Below are positions 1 through 8,152 of a stretch of DNA of 64,000 nucleotides, one piece after another (the stretch's first letter is position 1; each line of letters starts with the position of its first letter). The DNA comes from Lacticaseibacillus absianus (GTDB lineage Bacteria; Bacillota; Bacilli; Lactobacillales; Lactobacillaceae), in assembly GCF_013407595.1 (NCBI RefSeq), contig NZ_JABEKX010000002.1:496001-560000 (forward strand), given 5' to 3'. The notes under the pieces are model-generated. The model had not been told where the DNA came from and ran no database searches. It was given only the letters and a program-made list of their open reading frames with translations. The position numbers were made by a program, and so were the translations under genes.

Positions 1-1101
1 CCGGAAGCCAAGCGGCAGGCCGCGATGCCGGCATTGATCGACCTGATCGAGCGCTATCAGGTCACGGTGGTCGCGATCGGCAACGGGACTGCGAGTCGCG
101 AGTCCGAGCAGTTCGTCGCGGCGGCGTTGCGTCAGCTGGATCGCGAGGTCTACTATGTGATCGTCAACGAGGCAGGGGCCTCGGTGTATTCGGCCAGCCA
201 GGCGGCGCGCGATGAGTTTCCGACGCTTCACGTCGAGCAGCGTAGCGCGATCAGCATCGCCCGGCGGCTGCAGGATCCGCTGGCGGAGCTGGTCAAGATC
301 GACCCCGCGGCGGTCGGCGTGGGGCAGTACCAGCACGACCTGCCGGCCAAAGCGCTGGCCAGCGAAGTCGACGGCGTGGTCGAGCGTGCCGTGAACCGCG
401 TCGGGGTGGACCTGAACACAGCGAGTGCGGCGCTGTTGACCCGCATCTCCGGGCTGTCTGCGACGATCGCGGCCAACATCGTGCAGTACCGCGATGAACA
501 CGGCCGCTACGGGAGCCGGGCGGCGCTGAAAAAAGTCCCGCGGCTTGGCCCCAAGGCCTTCGAGCAATCCGTCGGGTTCCTGCGCATCGTTGCCGGCCGT
601 GAGCCGCTGGACAACACCGATGTGCATCCGGAGAGCTACCCGGTTGCCCGCCAGCTGCTGAAGGCGGCCGGTGTCGCCCCGGCCGCGCTCGGCACCGAGG
701 CCGCCCAGACGAAGCTGCGGCTGGTCGACACTGCGCCGCTGATCGCAAGCGGCGTGGGGGCGGAGACGGTGCGCGACATCGTCACCAGCCTGTTGCAGCC
801 GGGGCGTGATGGGCGTGACCGCATGGCGGCCCCGCAGTTGCGCCAAGACGTCTTGAGCATAACCGACCTAGTCCCGGGGATGGCGCTTGAAGGGACCGTC
901 CGCAACGTGGTCGACTTCGGGGCATTCGTCGATATTGGCGTCAAGCACGACGGGCTCGTGCATGTCTCACGGATGACGACTCAGTACGTGCGCGACCCCA
1001 AGGCGATCGTGGCAGTCGGCGACATCGTGTCGGTCTGGATCGAATCCGTCGACCTAGCCCGCGATCGCATTCAACTGACCATGATCGCACCGGCGGGGTG
1101 A
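1..1101 (+). CDS. tex: Tex-family S1 RNA-binding protein, 3' part
   Basis: The reading frame is open from the first base, so this is the C-terminal half (about 366 residues) of a protein that usually has some 720. Visible in order are the end of a YqgF/RNase H-like domain (VVAIGNGTASRESEQFV), tandem helix-hairpin-helix motifs (VDLNTASAALLTRISGL, then VPRLGPKAFEQ), and a C-terminal S1 domain (GTVRNVVDFGAFVDIGVKHDGLVHVS). Tex is a widespread cytoplasmic nucleic-acid-binding protein linked to transcription. The ATG at 25 is internal; the true start lies left of the window. A terminator follows the stop. Confidence 0.95.
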   Translation, partial: PEAKRQAAMPALIDLIERYQVTVVAIGNGTASRESEQFVAAALRQLDREVYYVIVNEAGASVYSASQAARDEFPTLHVEQRSAISIARRLQDPLAELVKIDPAAVGVGQYQHDLPAKALASEVDGVVERAVNRVGVDLNTASAALLTRISGLSATIAANIVQYRDEHGRYGSRAALKKVPRLGPKAFEQSVGFLRIVAGREPLDNTDVHPESYPVARQLLKAAGVAPAALGTEAAQTKLRLVDTAPLIASGVGAETVRDIVTSLLQPGRDGRDRMAAPQLRQDVLSITDLVPGMALEGTVRNVVDFGAFVDIGVKHDGLVHVSRMTTQYVRDPKAIVAVGDIVSVWIESVDLARDRIQLTMIAPAG

Positions 1102-1120
1102 GCGGTTCCGCGCGGGCGAC

Positions 1121-1157
1121 ACGCAAAAAGGCAACCAGCCGGTTGCCTTTTTTGCGT
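1121..1157. terminator. bidirectional terminator between tex and anti-sigma gene
   Basis: A 12-bp stem (AAAAAGGCAACC, four-base loop, GGTTGCCTTTTT) with T-rich flanks on both strands lies between the convergent tex and anti-sigma genes. It should serve both. Confidence 0.85.
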
Positions 1158-1198
1158 GCCGTGGGGGCGACTGACGCGGCGGTCGGATCGCGGGGTGA

Positions 1199-2101
1199 TC
1201 AGTCGTGGTGCTGATAGGGCTTGGGCTGGACGGTGACGCCGACGCTCGATCCCGCTACGATCGGCAGCTTGGCCGCGGTGACCAAAGCCGCGGCGCTGCC
1301 GGTGACCATGACGCCTTTGAACCGGACGGTCTTGGCCGTTGCAGCCATCGCGGTGCGGTAGGCGGTCACGTTGGCGTCCTGCGGGCCGTATGATCGCCAG
1401 TACTGGGCCAAGTAGTGCCGCCAATCCGAGTAGTCGAGTGGCGCCGTCAGGTCAACGCCGAGTGGATCGGCGACGTGTTGAAGCCCATTGGTGGCCGTGC
1501 TCGGGTCGTCGAGGATGTATCCCCAGCACAGCGTGATTTGCCGGGGCAAGGCGTGCTTGATCTCCGCCAGCGTCAGCGGGGCATCGAAGGTCAGGGCCAG
1601 CTCCCCGTAAGTGTTGGTCATGCCTGCAAGGCGCAACCCTTCATTGGGCAGCGTGGCGGTGGACGCGGTGTAAAAATTGGCGATCTTCTGCCCGTCCAGC
1701 GTGTACGACTGGGTCTGGTCCGCTGCGCCAGTGTCGCCGACATTGAGCGCGTGGCGATGCCCGATCGTCTGATCCACCTGGTGAGATAGCGTCGCGAACT
1801 GGCTGGTTAGTGTTCGCCACGGGACCGGGATCCCGGCGATCAACTTGTACTCGTTCGTCACGACTTGACCGCTGGCCAACCCCGCGTTGGTCAACTGTTC
1901 GTTGCTCACGGCGACATTGGGCTCGGCGACTTGGTGGTAGACCAGCAGTTGATCGAAAAGCTGTTGCATCTGGTGGGCAGCCAGCCGGTCGACGACCGCA
2001 AGGCTGCCGCCACCGATCAGCAAGACGACCAGCAAGGCGCCAACGAGATTTTTGACGAGTTGGCGGGTTTTGGCTCGGCGTAATGCGTGTTCAAGGTCCA
2101 T
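1199..2101 (-). CDS. anti-sigma factor (sigma factor regulator), membrane-anchored
   Basis: About 300 residues: a short cytoplasmic N-terminus (MDLEHALRRAKTRQLVKN), one hydrophobic segment (NLVGALLVVLLIGGGSLAVV) and a large presumably extracytoplasmic domain. The layout matches Firmicute sigma-factor regulators paired with ECF sigma factors. GGAGG directly abuts an ATG at 2110 but sits 9 bases before the ATG at 2101, so 2101 is preferred. The gene overlaps the end of the upstream sigma gene, which implies translational coupling. Family assignment rests on topology and partner; the signal sensed is unknown. Confidence 0.75.
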   Translation of the reverse strand: MDLEHALRRAKTRQLVKNLVGALLVVLLIGGGSLAVVDRLAAHQMQQLFDQLLVYHQVAEPNVAVSNEQLTNAGLASGQVVTNEYKLIAGIPVPWRTLTSQFATLSHQVDQTIGHRHALNVGDTGAADQTQSYTLDGQKIANFYTASTATLPNEGLRLAGMTNTYGELALTFDAPLTLAEIKHALPRQITLCWGYILDDPSTATNGLQHVADPLGVDLTAPLDYSDWRHYLAQYWRSYGPQDANVTAYRTAMAATAKTVRFKGVMVTGSAAALVTAAKLPIVAGSSVGVTVQPKPYQHHD

Positions 2102-2555
2102 CGTGATCATCCTCCAGGTAAGGTCTGAGGCGGGCGCGAGCCCGCTGTAGCTGCTTCTTAACGGTCTCCGGCTTGAGCGTGAGCGCCGAAGCGATCTCTT
2201 GGTACGAGAAGCCGTAGTAGTACTTCAACGCGAGGATCTCCCGGTCACGCGCGTTAAGCGGTGCGATCAAGGTCGCGAACTGCGCGGGCGGTGGGGCCGC
2301 AGCCGCCGGGACAGCAGCGCCTAACGCCTCTTTGCGCCGGTGGCGCCACGCGTCGAGGTAGGCGTTCAACGCGACGCGGTAGAACCATCCGTCTAGGTTC
2401 GTCAGCGTCAGCTCGGGCAGCAGTTGGTAGATCCGTTCAAACGCCGTCCCGACAGCGTCTTCAGCGTCTGCTTGCGAGATGCCCCGCACGGCGAGTCGGG
2501 CGACCACTTGCCGCCCGAGCGCCAGCAAGTGGTCATCAAAGGTTACGCCTGCCAT
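2091..2555 (-). CDS. ECF-type RNA polymerase sigma factor
   Basis: 154 residues, the size of an ECF sigma factor. Region 2 is seen in AEDAVGTAFERIYQLL and GWFYRVALNAYLDAWRHRR. Region 4 is the helix-turn-helix stretch REILALKYYYGFSYQEIAS followed by KPETVKKQLQRARARL. An alanine/proline linker separates the two. A strong AAGGAGG lies just before the ATG. It forms a two-gene operon with the anti-sigma gene. The regulon cannot be read here, and no clear autoregulatory ECF promoter was found upstream. Confidence 0.88.
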   Translation of the reverse strand: MAGVTFDDHLLALGRQVVARLAVRGISQADAEDAVGTAFERIYQLLPELTLTNLDGWFYRVALNAYLDAWRHRRKEALGAAVPAAAAPPPAQFATLIAPLNARDREILALKYYYGFSYQEIASALTLKPETVKKQLQRARARLRPYLEDDHDGP

Positions 2556-2709
2556 GCCACCCCTCCTTTTTCCTCAATAGTAAGACGCATCAGCCCCACC
2601 CAAAGGGGACAGGGTCCGGCCAAAAAAACTAGTTGCCCCAAGCATGCCATGCGGGCGTGCGCAAGACAAGCGCCCGGCCGTAGCGGACGTGCACCGCCCG
2701 GGCTCGGTC

Positions 2710-2718
2710 TGGTATAAT
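2710..2718 (+). promoter_or_regulatory. extended -10 promoter of the rsgA transcript
   Basis: TGGTATAAT is a perfect extended -10 element (TG at 2710-2711, TATAAT at 2713-2718). No good -35 is visible. It would give a leader of about 120 bases before rsgA. Confidence 0.7.
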
Positions 2719-2764
2719 GTCAGGCAATGGCGGCATGAGTCGCCGAGAGAAAGGGTGAGGGTCT

Positions 2765-2818
2765 ATGCTGAGCATTGTGATCGCGGTCGTCATGACACCG
2801 AAGGAAGACAATGCCTAG
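2765..2818 (+). CDS. possible leader peptide before rsgA (17 aa)
   Basis: An ATG with a GGGTGAGG-like site upstream opens a 17-codon frame, MLSIVIAVVMTPKEDNA, that ends at TAG. The end of this frame lies in a hairpin (GGAAGAC at 2803-2809 with GTCTTCC at 2818-2824) placed 6 bases before the rsgA Shine-Dalgarno. A ribosome reading the leader would open this hairpin. This could be chance; conservation has not been tested. Confidence 0.3.
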   Translation: MLSIVIAVVMTPKEDNA

Positions 2819-2844
2819 TCTTCCACGCTAAGGAGGACATCAAA

Positions 2845-3903
2845 CTGACAATCGAAAACTATGGTGCGACGGGCGCTCAGCCCGTCGCCAGCGGGTTGAC
2901 CCTGGCGCGCGTGATCGCGACCAGTCACCGCCACTACACACTCATCACGGCAGCCGGGCAGTTCCAGGCCCAAGTCGCGGGGCGCTTCGCTAACCTGGCG
3001 TTGGGCCCGGAGGACTATCCGACCGTGGGCGACTGGGTCCAGGTGCGCCTGCCCGCAGACGCCGCAGACCCAGCGACCATCGAGCGCCTGAATACGCGCC
3101 AGACTGTTTTTCTCCGCAAAAGCGCGGGGCGGCGCACAGACGCGCAGCTCGTCGCCGCCAACATCGACTGGCTGTGCCTGTGCATGGCCCTGGACGGCAA
3201 CTTCAACTTGCGTCGGCTGGAACGCTACCTGGCCGTTGCGGCCGCGTCCGGTGCGCAGGCCGCCGTCGTGCTGACCAAAGCCGATCAGGCGACCGCGCGC
3301 GTGGACCAGTTGGCCGCCGTCGCGGCGGTCGCCGGGGCCGCCCCGGTGATCGTCTGCGACGCAACGCAGGCCAACGGATTGGCCGAGCTGACCGACTTCA
3401 TGCAACCGCGGCTGACCTACGCCTTCATCGGCTCGTCCGGGGTGGGGAAGTCGACCCTGATCAACCACTTGCTCGGCACCGCTGCATTGGCGACGCAAGC
3501 CGTTCGCGCCCACGATGCGCACGGGCGGCACACGACCACTGACCGGCAACTGATGCGCCTGCCCAACGGGAGCCTGGTCATCGACACGCCGGGAATGCGG
3601 GAACTCGGGCTCGTCGAGGCGGACCTGGGGGCGACGTTCGACGACATCCAAGCACTGGCCCGGGATTGCCGGTTCAAGGATTGCCGCCACCAACACGAAC
3701 CAGGCTGTGCGGTCCAGGCCGCGATCCGAGCCGGCAGGTTGCCGGCGGCGCGCCTGGCGAGCTTTCAGCAGCTCGAGGCGGAGCAGGCTCAGAACCTGAC
3801 GTTGCGGGGCAGGGCGCGTGAAAACGCGAAGATCGACCGGATGTTTGGGAGCAAGAAGCAGATGAAGGCGACTCTGAAAGCGGCGCGGCACAAGCGGTCC
3901 TGA
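2845..3903 (+). CDS. rsgA: RsgA-type circularly permuted GTPase (ribosome biogenesis)
   Basis: About 352 residues. An N-terminal OB-fold is followed by a permuted GTPase domain: G4 TKAD near residue 144 precedes G1 GSSGVGKST near 196 and G3 DTPG near 247. The C-terminal zinc site reads CRFKDCRHQHEPGC. RsgA hydrolyses GTP while checking late 30S assembly. The start is unusual: AGGAGG at 2831-2836 is 8 bases before CTG at 2845, there is no in-frame ATG/GTG/TTG close by, and the resulting N-terminus (MTIENYGATG) matches the M-x4-YG start I recall for long-form RsgA proteins. The frame is open upstream, so an N-terminal extension cannot be excluded. An IS66 insertion sits 77 bases after the stop. 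Confidence 0.9.
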   Translation: MTIENYGATGAQPVASGLTLARVIATSHRHYTLITAAGQFQAQVAGRFANLALGPEDYPTVGDWVQVRLPADAADPATIERLNTRQTVFLRKSAGRRTDAQLVAANIDWLCLCMALDGNFNLRRLERYLAVAAASGAQAAVVLTKADQATARVDQLAAVAAVAGAAPVIVCDATQANGLAELTDFMQPRLTYAFIGSSGVGKSTLINHLLGTAALATQAVRAHDAHGRHTTTDRQLMRLPNGSLVIDTPGMRELGLVEADLGATFDDIQALARDCRFKDCRHQHEPGCAVQAAIRAGRLPAARLASFQQLEAEQAQNLTLRGRARENAKIDRMFGSKKQMKATLKAARHKRS

Positions 3904-3972
3904 CCGGCTCGCTCGCGCCCAGCGCGATGTGGACGCGTGACGTGGTGCAACCGTGGCCGCACCGCTCTACGT

Positions 3973-3980
3973 GAGCGTTC
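3973..3980. repeat. target-site duplication, left end of IS66 copy 1
   Basis: GAGCGTTC occurs immediately before the left terminal repeat and again immediately after the right end (6259-6266). Eight bases is the usual IS66 duplication length. Confidence 0.93.
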
Positions 3981-4057
3981 GTAAGCACCCAATAATCGAC
4001 CGTCTTGCAAACTGAGAAGGGCCGCAATCCTATTTTTGGATTGCGACCCTTCATTGC

Positions 4058-5587
4058 TTACGCGGTTTCGCTAGTTGCTGGCTTTAGATGCTGATTCCAA
4101 GGTAAATAAGCCTCAGCTTGTTCCCTCGTTGGTGAGGCAGACAGTTGTGACAGCCCATGCAGAAGTCGCTCAATGTAACTTCGTGGATCCAGTCCGTTGG
4201 CTTTGGCAGTCTCAACGATCGTCATCCAGATCGCATTGGCTTCGGCCCCCTTTGGGCTGGTGGCGAACAGCCAGTTCTTTCGTCCAATCACGAAGGACTT
4301 CATGTTCCGCTCTGATGCATTGTTGCTCAAATCAATCTCGCCAAACTCCAAGACTCGATTAAGCATGCACCGCTGATTCAAAGCGTAGGTCAGAGCGACA
4401 CCCAGTCGCGATTTCGGCGCCGGCGCGGCCTGATCACACCAAGCCCAGAACTGATCAATCAGAGGTTCTAGTTCTGCCTGTCGACATTTCAGACGCTCGG
4501 CCGGTGATAAGAGCGCCCATTGTGTCTCAAGGTGGAACATCTGGTTGAGCAGCTCTAGCGGTTTCGTGCTGGTAAATTTACCTTTAACCTTCGCTGCGTC
4601 GTCGTAGAATTTACGCCGAACGTGCGCCCAACAACCAACACGGATGACGCTGTCGCCAAGAAGATTATATCCGGCATAGCCATCACACTGCAGGACCCCA
4701 GTATAGCCTGAGTATATTCGCTGCGCGAACTTACCAGAGCGGGTGTTGCCATAAGCGTAGTAGACGACCTGCTGGTCGGCGAGGCGAATACTGCGTTCTA
4801 CCCAGATGTATGATTTACTCTTTGCCGACTTACCCGGTTCTCTCAGCACTTGGAACGGTGTTTCGTCGCCTTGCAGGAACCGCTCTGACAGGAGGTACTC
4901 GTGCATCAGGTCATAGACTGGTCTGACGATTTCTGCCGCGTTGATTACCCAGTTTGTCATGGTCGTCTCACTGAGTAGAAGACCCGCTCGGCGCCATTCT
5001 AATATCTGACGATAAAGCGGTGTACCCAGCATGTATTTCTGATAGAGCAACTCAGCGACTAGCGACGAGGTCGCGAGACTGTGCGGGAACAACGCCTGCG
5101 GCGCTTGTCCTTGATACAGGTGACTCACACCATCCTCGAGCTCACATTCCGGACACTTGTATGTCTCTTCAAAGATACGCTCAACATACAATCTGCCTGG
5201 TATGTGTTGGACCACTTCACGCACGAGATGCTTGCCCACTTTAGCCAGCTGATGACCATGATCACACAGCTCACTTTTTCGAGTGATCACGGTTTCTTCG
5301 ATGGGCAATTTTGGATCGATTGATTCACCGCGACTGCTTTTAGGCTTGCGCTTGGCTTTTACTACGACTATTTCTTCGCTTTGTTGCCCAGTCTGCTCTG
5401 GGTCGGTAAAAACACTGTTATCTCCCAGAAGAGACAGCTGATTAGGATCGGTCATCTTCTCCGAATGGGAGCCGTAGAGTTTCCGAGTTAAATACGCGAC
5501 CTGCTCGGTGAGCGCCTGAACTTGTTTCATGAGTTCTCGATTTTGCTCGAGTGCCTGTTTGAGCAGATCTTCAGTCGTAGTGACCAT
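4058..5587 (-). CDS. tnpC: IS66 transposase TnpC (copy 1)
   Basis: About 509 residues from the ATG at 5587 (MVTTTEDLLKQ), which avoids a long overlap with tnpB; the frame is open to an ATG at 5653. In order: an N-terminal leucine-rich coiled coil (LEQNRELMKQVQALTEQVAYL), the IS66 zinc-binding region (CDHGH then CPEC), and the DDE domain with acidic residues in GDETPFQV, LQCDGYAGYN and NNASERNMKSF. It appears intact and is probably active, given the two identical copies. Confidence 0.95.
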   Translation of the reverse strand: MVTTTEDLLKQALEQNRELMKQVQALTEQVAYLTRKLYGSHSEKMTDPNQLSLLGDNSVFTDPEQTGQQSEEIVVVKAKRKPKSSRGESIDPKLPIEETVITRKSELCDHGHQLAKVGKHLVREVVQHIPGRLYVERIFEETYKCPECELEDGVSHLYQGQAPQALFPHSLATSSLVAELLYQKYMLGTPLYRQILEWRRAGLLLSETTMTNWVINAAEIVRPVYDLMHEYLLSERFLQGDETPFQVLREPGKSAKSKSYIWVERSIRLADQQVVYYAYGNTRSGKFAQRIYSGYTGVLQCDGYAGYNLLGDSVIRVGCWAHVRRKFYDDAAKVKGKFTSTKPLELLNQMFHLETQWALLSPAERLKCRQAELEPLIDQFWAWCDQAAPAPKSRLGVALTYALNQRCMLNRVLEFGEIDLSNNASERNMKSFVIGRKNWLFATSPKGAEANAIWMTIVETAKANGLDPRSYIERLLHGLSQLSASPTREQAEAYLPWNQHLKPATSETA

Positions 5588-5603
5588 GGGCGTAGCCCTC
5601 GAT

Positions 5604-5996
5604 TCATTGATGTTGGGTTGAGTGTACCACTGGTGCGACGGGCTTTCTACCATTATTTCTTGGACAAAACTGGTTTACCGTCGACTCCAATCCCCAACCA
5701 GATAAAAGACGCTCTAATTGCTTAGCGTGGAGTTTCTTAACCTCATTTTGAGTCGTTGGCCACTGTAGCCGGCCGTCCTCAATTCGCTTGTAGAGCAGGA
5801 TAAATCCATCGCCAGCCCAATATAGGGCCTTAAACCGATCCTTGCGGGTCCCGCAAAATAGAAACAGTGCCCGACTGTACGGATCCAGATGATATTCCTC
5901 TTGGATAACTCCAGCCAAGCCTTCAATACCACGACGCAAGTCGGTCTTACCACAAATCAAATAAATGCCGCTGAGCTTGTGGATATCAATGAGCAT
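5604..5996 (-). CDS. tnpB: IS66 accessory protein TnpB (copy 1)
   Basis: 130 residues of the IS66 Orf2 type, with the typical opening GIYLICGKTDLRRGIEGLA and the FLFCGTRKDRFKALYWAGDG motif. This protein is needed for transposition of IS66 elements by a mechanism that is still unclear. It overlaps tnpA by 11 bases, which suggests coupled translation. Confidence 0.93.
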   Translation of the reverse strand: MLIDIHKLSGIYLICGKTDLRRGIEGLAGVIQEEYHLDPYSRALFLFCGTRKDRFKALYWAGDGFILLYKRIEDGRLQWPTTQNEVKKLHAKQLERLLSGWGLESTVNQFCPRNNGRKPVAPVVHSTQHQ

Positions 5997-6171
5997 TGGC
6001 GAACACCGCCTTCATCAAGGCATCCAGGATATAGCCCTGGATATGGTTATACACTACAACCGTTTTGTTGGTGTCAATCTTAACTTGAAAGGCCTTGGTG
6101 GCAGTGCTCAGTGGCGCCCGCCGCTGGTCATCCTCTAATTTGATCCGAACAATCTCAGGTTTCTCATCCAT
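5986..6171 (-). CDS. tnpA: IS66 accessory protein TnpA (copy 1)
   Basis: 61 residues (MDEKPEIVRIKLEDDQRRA). It is first in the IS66 three-gene operon, 87 bases from the right end of the element, and overlaps tnpB. It is short for IS66 Orf1 proteins, but copy 2 has the same length, so this is the normal form for this element. Confidence 0.85.
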   Translation of the reverse strand: MDEKPEIVRIKLEDDQRRAPLSTATKAFQVKIDTNKTVVVYNHIQGYILDALMKAVFANAH

Positions 6172-6258
6172 AAAATTACCTCACCAATTTAGATTTGATG
6201 AGGCAATCATACTGCCCGGCAAGGGGCAATCATATCCGGTCTGTTATTGGGTGCTTAC

Positions 6259-6266
6259 GAGCGTTC
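6259..6266. repeat. target-site duplication, right end of IS66 copy 1
   Basis: GAGCGTTC, identical to 3973-3980, directly abuts the right terminal repeat. Confidence 0.93.
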
Positions 6267-6286
6267 TTGCTCACCGAGCGGATGAC

Positions 6287-6323
6287 AAAGGAGCCGTTGG
6301 CCAATGAGGCCAACGGCTCCTTT
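6287..6323. terminator. terminator-like hairpin between rsgA and the XRE operon
   Basis: A perfect 16-bp stem (AAAGGAGCCGTTGGCC with its complement, five-base loop) stands between convergent rsgA and the minus-strand XRE operon. T-runs are short on either side. Without IS66 copy 1 it would lie about 100 bases after the rsgA stop, so it was probably the shared terminator. Confidence 0.7.
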
Positions 6324-6378
6324 GCGGTTCTGGGTACTGGATCCGGTTCAGCGGCGGCCACTGCAACGGGGGCGCCGG

Positions 6379-6708
6379 TCACGCAAGCCGACCCGACAGT
6401 AAGACCAGCACGCCGCAGACCCCGCAGACGAGCAGAACGGCGAATGCGCCGAGGCTCGCGACCTTCAACCGTTCGCGGCGAGCGGGGCAGTCGCACGCCG
6501 GGACGAGCGGGTGGCTGCGCCGGAGCGCGAGGTAAGCGAGCAGGCCCGCGCCGTTTTGGGTCCCTGCGGCTAGCACCCCGATCAACCGGGGACGGGCGAG
6601 CCCGCGGGCCGTCGCGTCAAGGGTCAGCAGCTGGGTCATCAGGTAGGCGAGCGTGACCGCGGCGAGTACGATCGCGACGACGAGGAGCGTTAGAACTAGC
6701 ACTAGCAT
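6379..6708 (-). CDS. small membrane protein, unknown function
   Basis: 109 residues with an N-terminal hydrophobic segment (LVLVLTLLVVAIVLAAVTLAYL), a central less hydrophobic part with CDCPARRER, and a C-terminal hydrophobic segment (LGAFAVLLVCGVCGVLVLL). The ATG at 6708 is chosen because GAGGTGATC, an excellent Shine-Dalgarno, ends a few bases before it; a GTG at 6717 is the alternative. It is translationally linked to the XRE gene upstream. No family recognised. It may be sensed by, or act with, the membrane-tethered XRE regulator. Confidence 0.7.
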   Translation of the reverse strand: MLVLVLTLLVVAIVLAAVTLAYLMTQLLTLDATARGLARPRLIGVLAAGTQNGAGLLAYLALRRSHPLVPACDCPARRERLKVASLGAFAVLLVCGVCGVLVLLSGRLA

Positions 6709-6718
6709 CAGGATCACC

Positions 6719-7114
6719 TCAGATCAGCTTGACCATCAAGAAGAATGCAGTGCCAATGCATCCAACCAGCAACAGCAGTAGCAACGCGGTCAGCCACACC
6801 ACGTGGCTGGAGCAGATGAGCCCGAGCGTCAAGCAGAGGTTCAGCCCCAGCATCAGGGCTAACCACTTGCTCGTCTTGACGACATCGGTCGCATCGAGCC
6901 ATGACTTCACCATTTGTCGATCACCTCTCAAGAGTTCGTCTAAGGAGAGATGGTACAGCTCGGCTAGTCGCATCACGCGTTCGATGTCTGGATAGCTGCG
7001 TGAGTTTTCCCAGTTCGACACTGTCTGCCGACTGACCGAGACAACCTCCGCCAACTGTTCCTGTGACATTCCAGCGGCCGTTCGGGCCTGACGTAATTGT
7101 TCGCCAATGATCAT
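6719..7114 (-). CDS. XRE-family regulator with C-terminal membrane segments
   Basis: 131 residues. The N-terminal Cro/CI helix-turn-helix (IGEQLRQARTAAGMSQEQLA and VSVSRQTVSNWENSRSYPD) occupies about residues 3-60. Two hydrophobic stretches follow (KWLALMLGLNLCLTLGLI and VVWLTALLLLLLVGCIGTAF), so the DNA-binding domain is likely tethered to the membrane. GAGGAG precedes the ATG. First gene of an operon with the small membrane protein. Such XRE-membrane pairs are common in Firmicutes, mostly without known targets. Confidence 0.85.
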   Translation of the reverse strand: MIIGEQLRQARTAAGMSQEQLAEVVSVSRQTVSNWENSRSYPDIERVMRLAELYHLSLDELLRGDRQMVKSWLDATDVVKTSKWLALMLGLNLCLTLGLICSSHVVWLTALLLLLLVGCIGTAFFLMVKLI

Positions 7115-7126
7115 TACACATCACTC

Positions 7127-8152
7127 CTCACGCTTGAGCCTAGTCGAATCGGCCTGGATTGTGTAGCCAAAAAATTTGACATCGCCAAATTGCCGCGAAA
7201 TAGGCCGGTGTCGGGTGGATCAGACAGCTTCATCTTACCGCTTTTTTGCGGGGGCGGGGCGAAGTCGGCCGGAAAATCCGTCGCGAGTGTAACCGCTTGC
7301 TAAAAAATCAACGGCGTGCTACAGTAACGTCGAGCTCGAGTCTAAGGTGATGTCGGACAGCTGCCGGCACCGGTGACCTTCAGGCTTGGTGAAATCATCC
7401 AAGGCTTTCGCCTAGTAACCCCCACAGAGCATATGCAGTGAAGCGTCGCGTACTGACGGACGCAAAGGCCAGTGGTATGTGGATGAATCGATCGTGCGAA
7501 CCGTCGGGTTGCCCCTGCTCCGGCAGGCATCTAATCAAGTCCGGCCGGTGTGCTGACACACCGGCCACGCAAGGCCCACGCGGCGTCAAGCCGCTGCGGC
7601 CCTGCGGCTCCGCCTGGCAACGGCGGGTCACGTCAGCCAAAGGCGCGCTGGGGGCTTCCCTGGGGCGGCTTTGGTGTGTCTAGGCGCGCCAAAAACGACA
7701 GGTCGGTGTACCACCCCGCCAAACTGGTGCACGATCCGAGGCGCGTGGTCACCAGCACGCAGGTGGCGCAAAAAAAGCATTTGACCAGATATGAACCTCC
7801 AGGTTTGGGCAGTAATCCAAATCTAGAGATTCATTCACAGAACTTATTTTGGTGTCGTTGGCGTTACGCATTGAGGGCAGTCGCGAGCACTAATAGGTCA
7901 CTGCGCAAACTTCCGGTAGCACACACGTTTTCACCAAGAAAGGGGTGTGGCAAACTCGTAAGAGCACTACTTATACACCAAGATCAGGAGTTCATTCCAA
8001 TATCGATATAGTTCACTGTGATTAGTGCGCGCAGAAGTAGTGAGACTTTTCAAATGCATAGGTGGCATTGAGAGAAGCTGACGTAAAATGAGTACTGAGC
8101 CCAAGGTTTGTAGTGGCATAGTATTGTAAAATTTGTGTAGACTCATAAACAT
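7127..8152. other. gene-poor stretch, no supported gene
   Basis: Roughly 1 kb without a convincing gene. The first part (to about 7780) is GC-rich like the chromosome, but its frames lack Shine-Dalgarno sites or recognisable motifs. An inverted repeat (AATTTG at 7173-7178 with CAAATT at 7186-7191) upstream of the XRE gene could be its operator. From about 7790 the sequence turns AT-rich and continues into the ATPase gene, so the compositional boundary of the foreign segment lies near there. Decayed genes are possible but none can be named. Confidence 0.5.

Larger units (their letters stand above)
3981..6258 (-). mobile_element. IS66-family insertion sequence, copy 1 (2278 bp)
   Basis: A complete element with tnpA-tnpB-tnpC on the minus strand. 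Both ends start GTAAGCACCCAATAA inward, followed by an imperfect continuation ending GACCG. A perfect 8-bp target duplication flanks it. The element has the same length as copy 2 (9705-11982), and all three proteins and both ends match, so recent transposition is likely. An inverted repeat (arms near 4015-4029 and 4038-4052) lies between tnpC and the left end; it lacks a T-run and may limit read-through. The insertion lies between rsgA and a terminator-like hairpin at 6287. Confidence 0.95.

Noticed and set aside
2719-2844. Known metal or vitamin riboswitch in the rsgA leader
   Set aside because: The GGTGAGG stretch recalls an M-box, but the rest of the conserved core is absent; TPP and SAM cores are also absent.
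7440-7514. Short stretch reading DGRKGQWYVDESIV, suggestive of an IS6-like transposase fragment
   Set aside because: The match is a few residues only, is bounded by stops, and nothing on either side supports a transposase.
7967-8152. 61-codon minus-strand frame starting directly after the ATPase stop (TAAATG)
   Set aside because: No family resemblance and no independent ribosome site; frames of this length arise by chance in AT-rich DNA. Kept only as a possibility for a coupled small gene.
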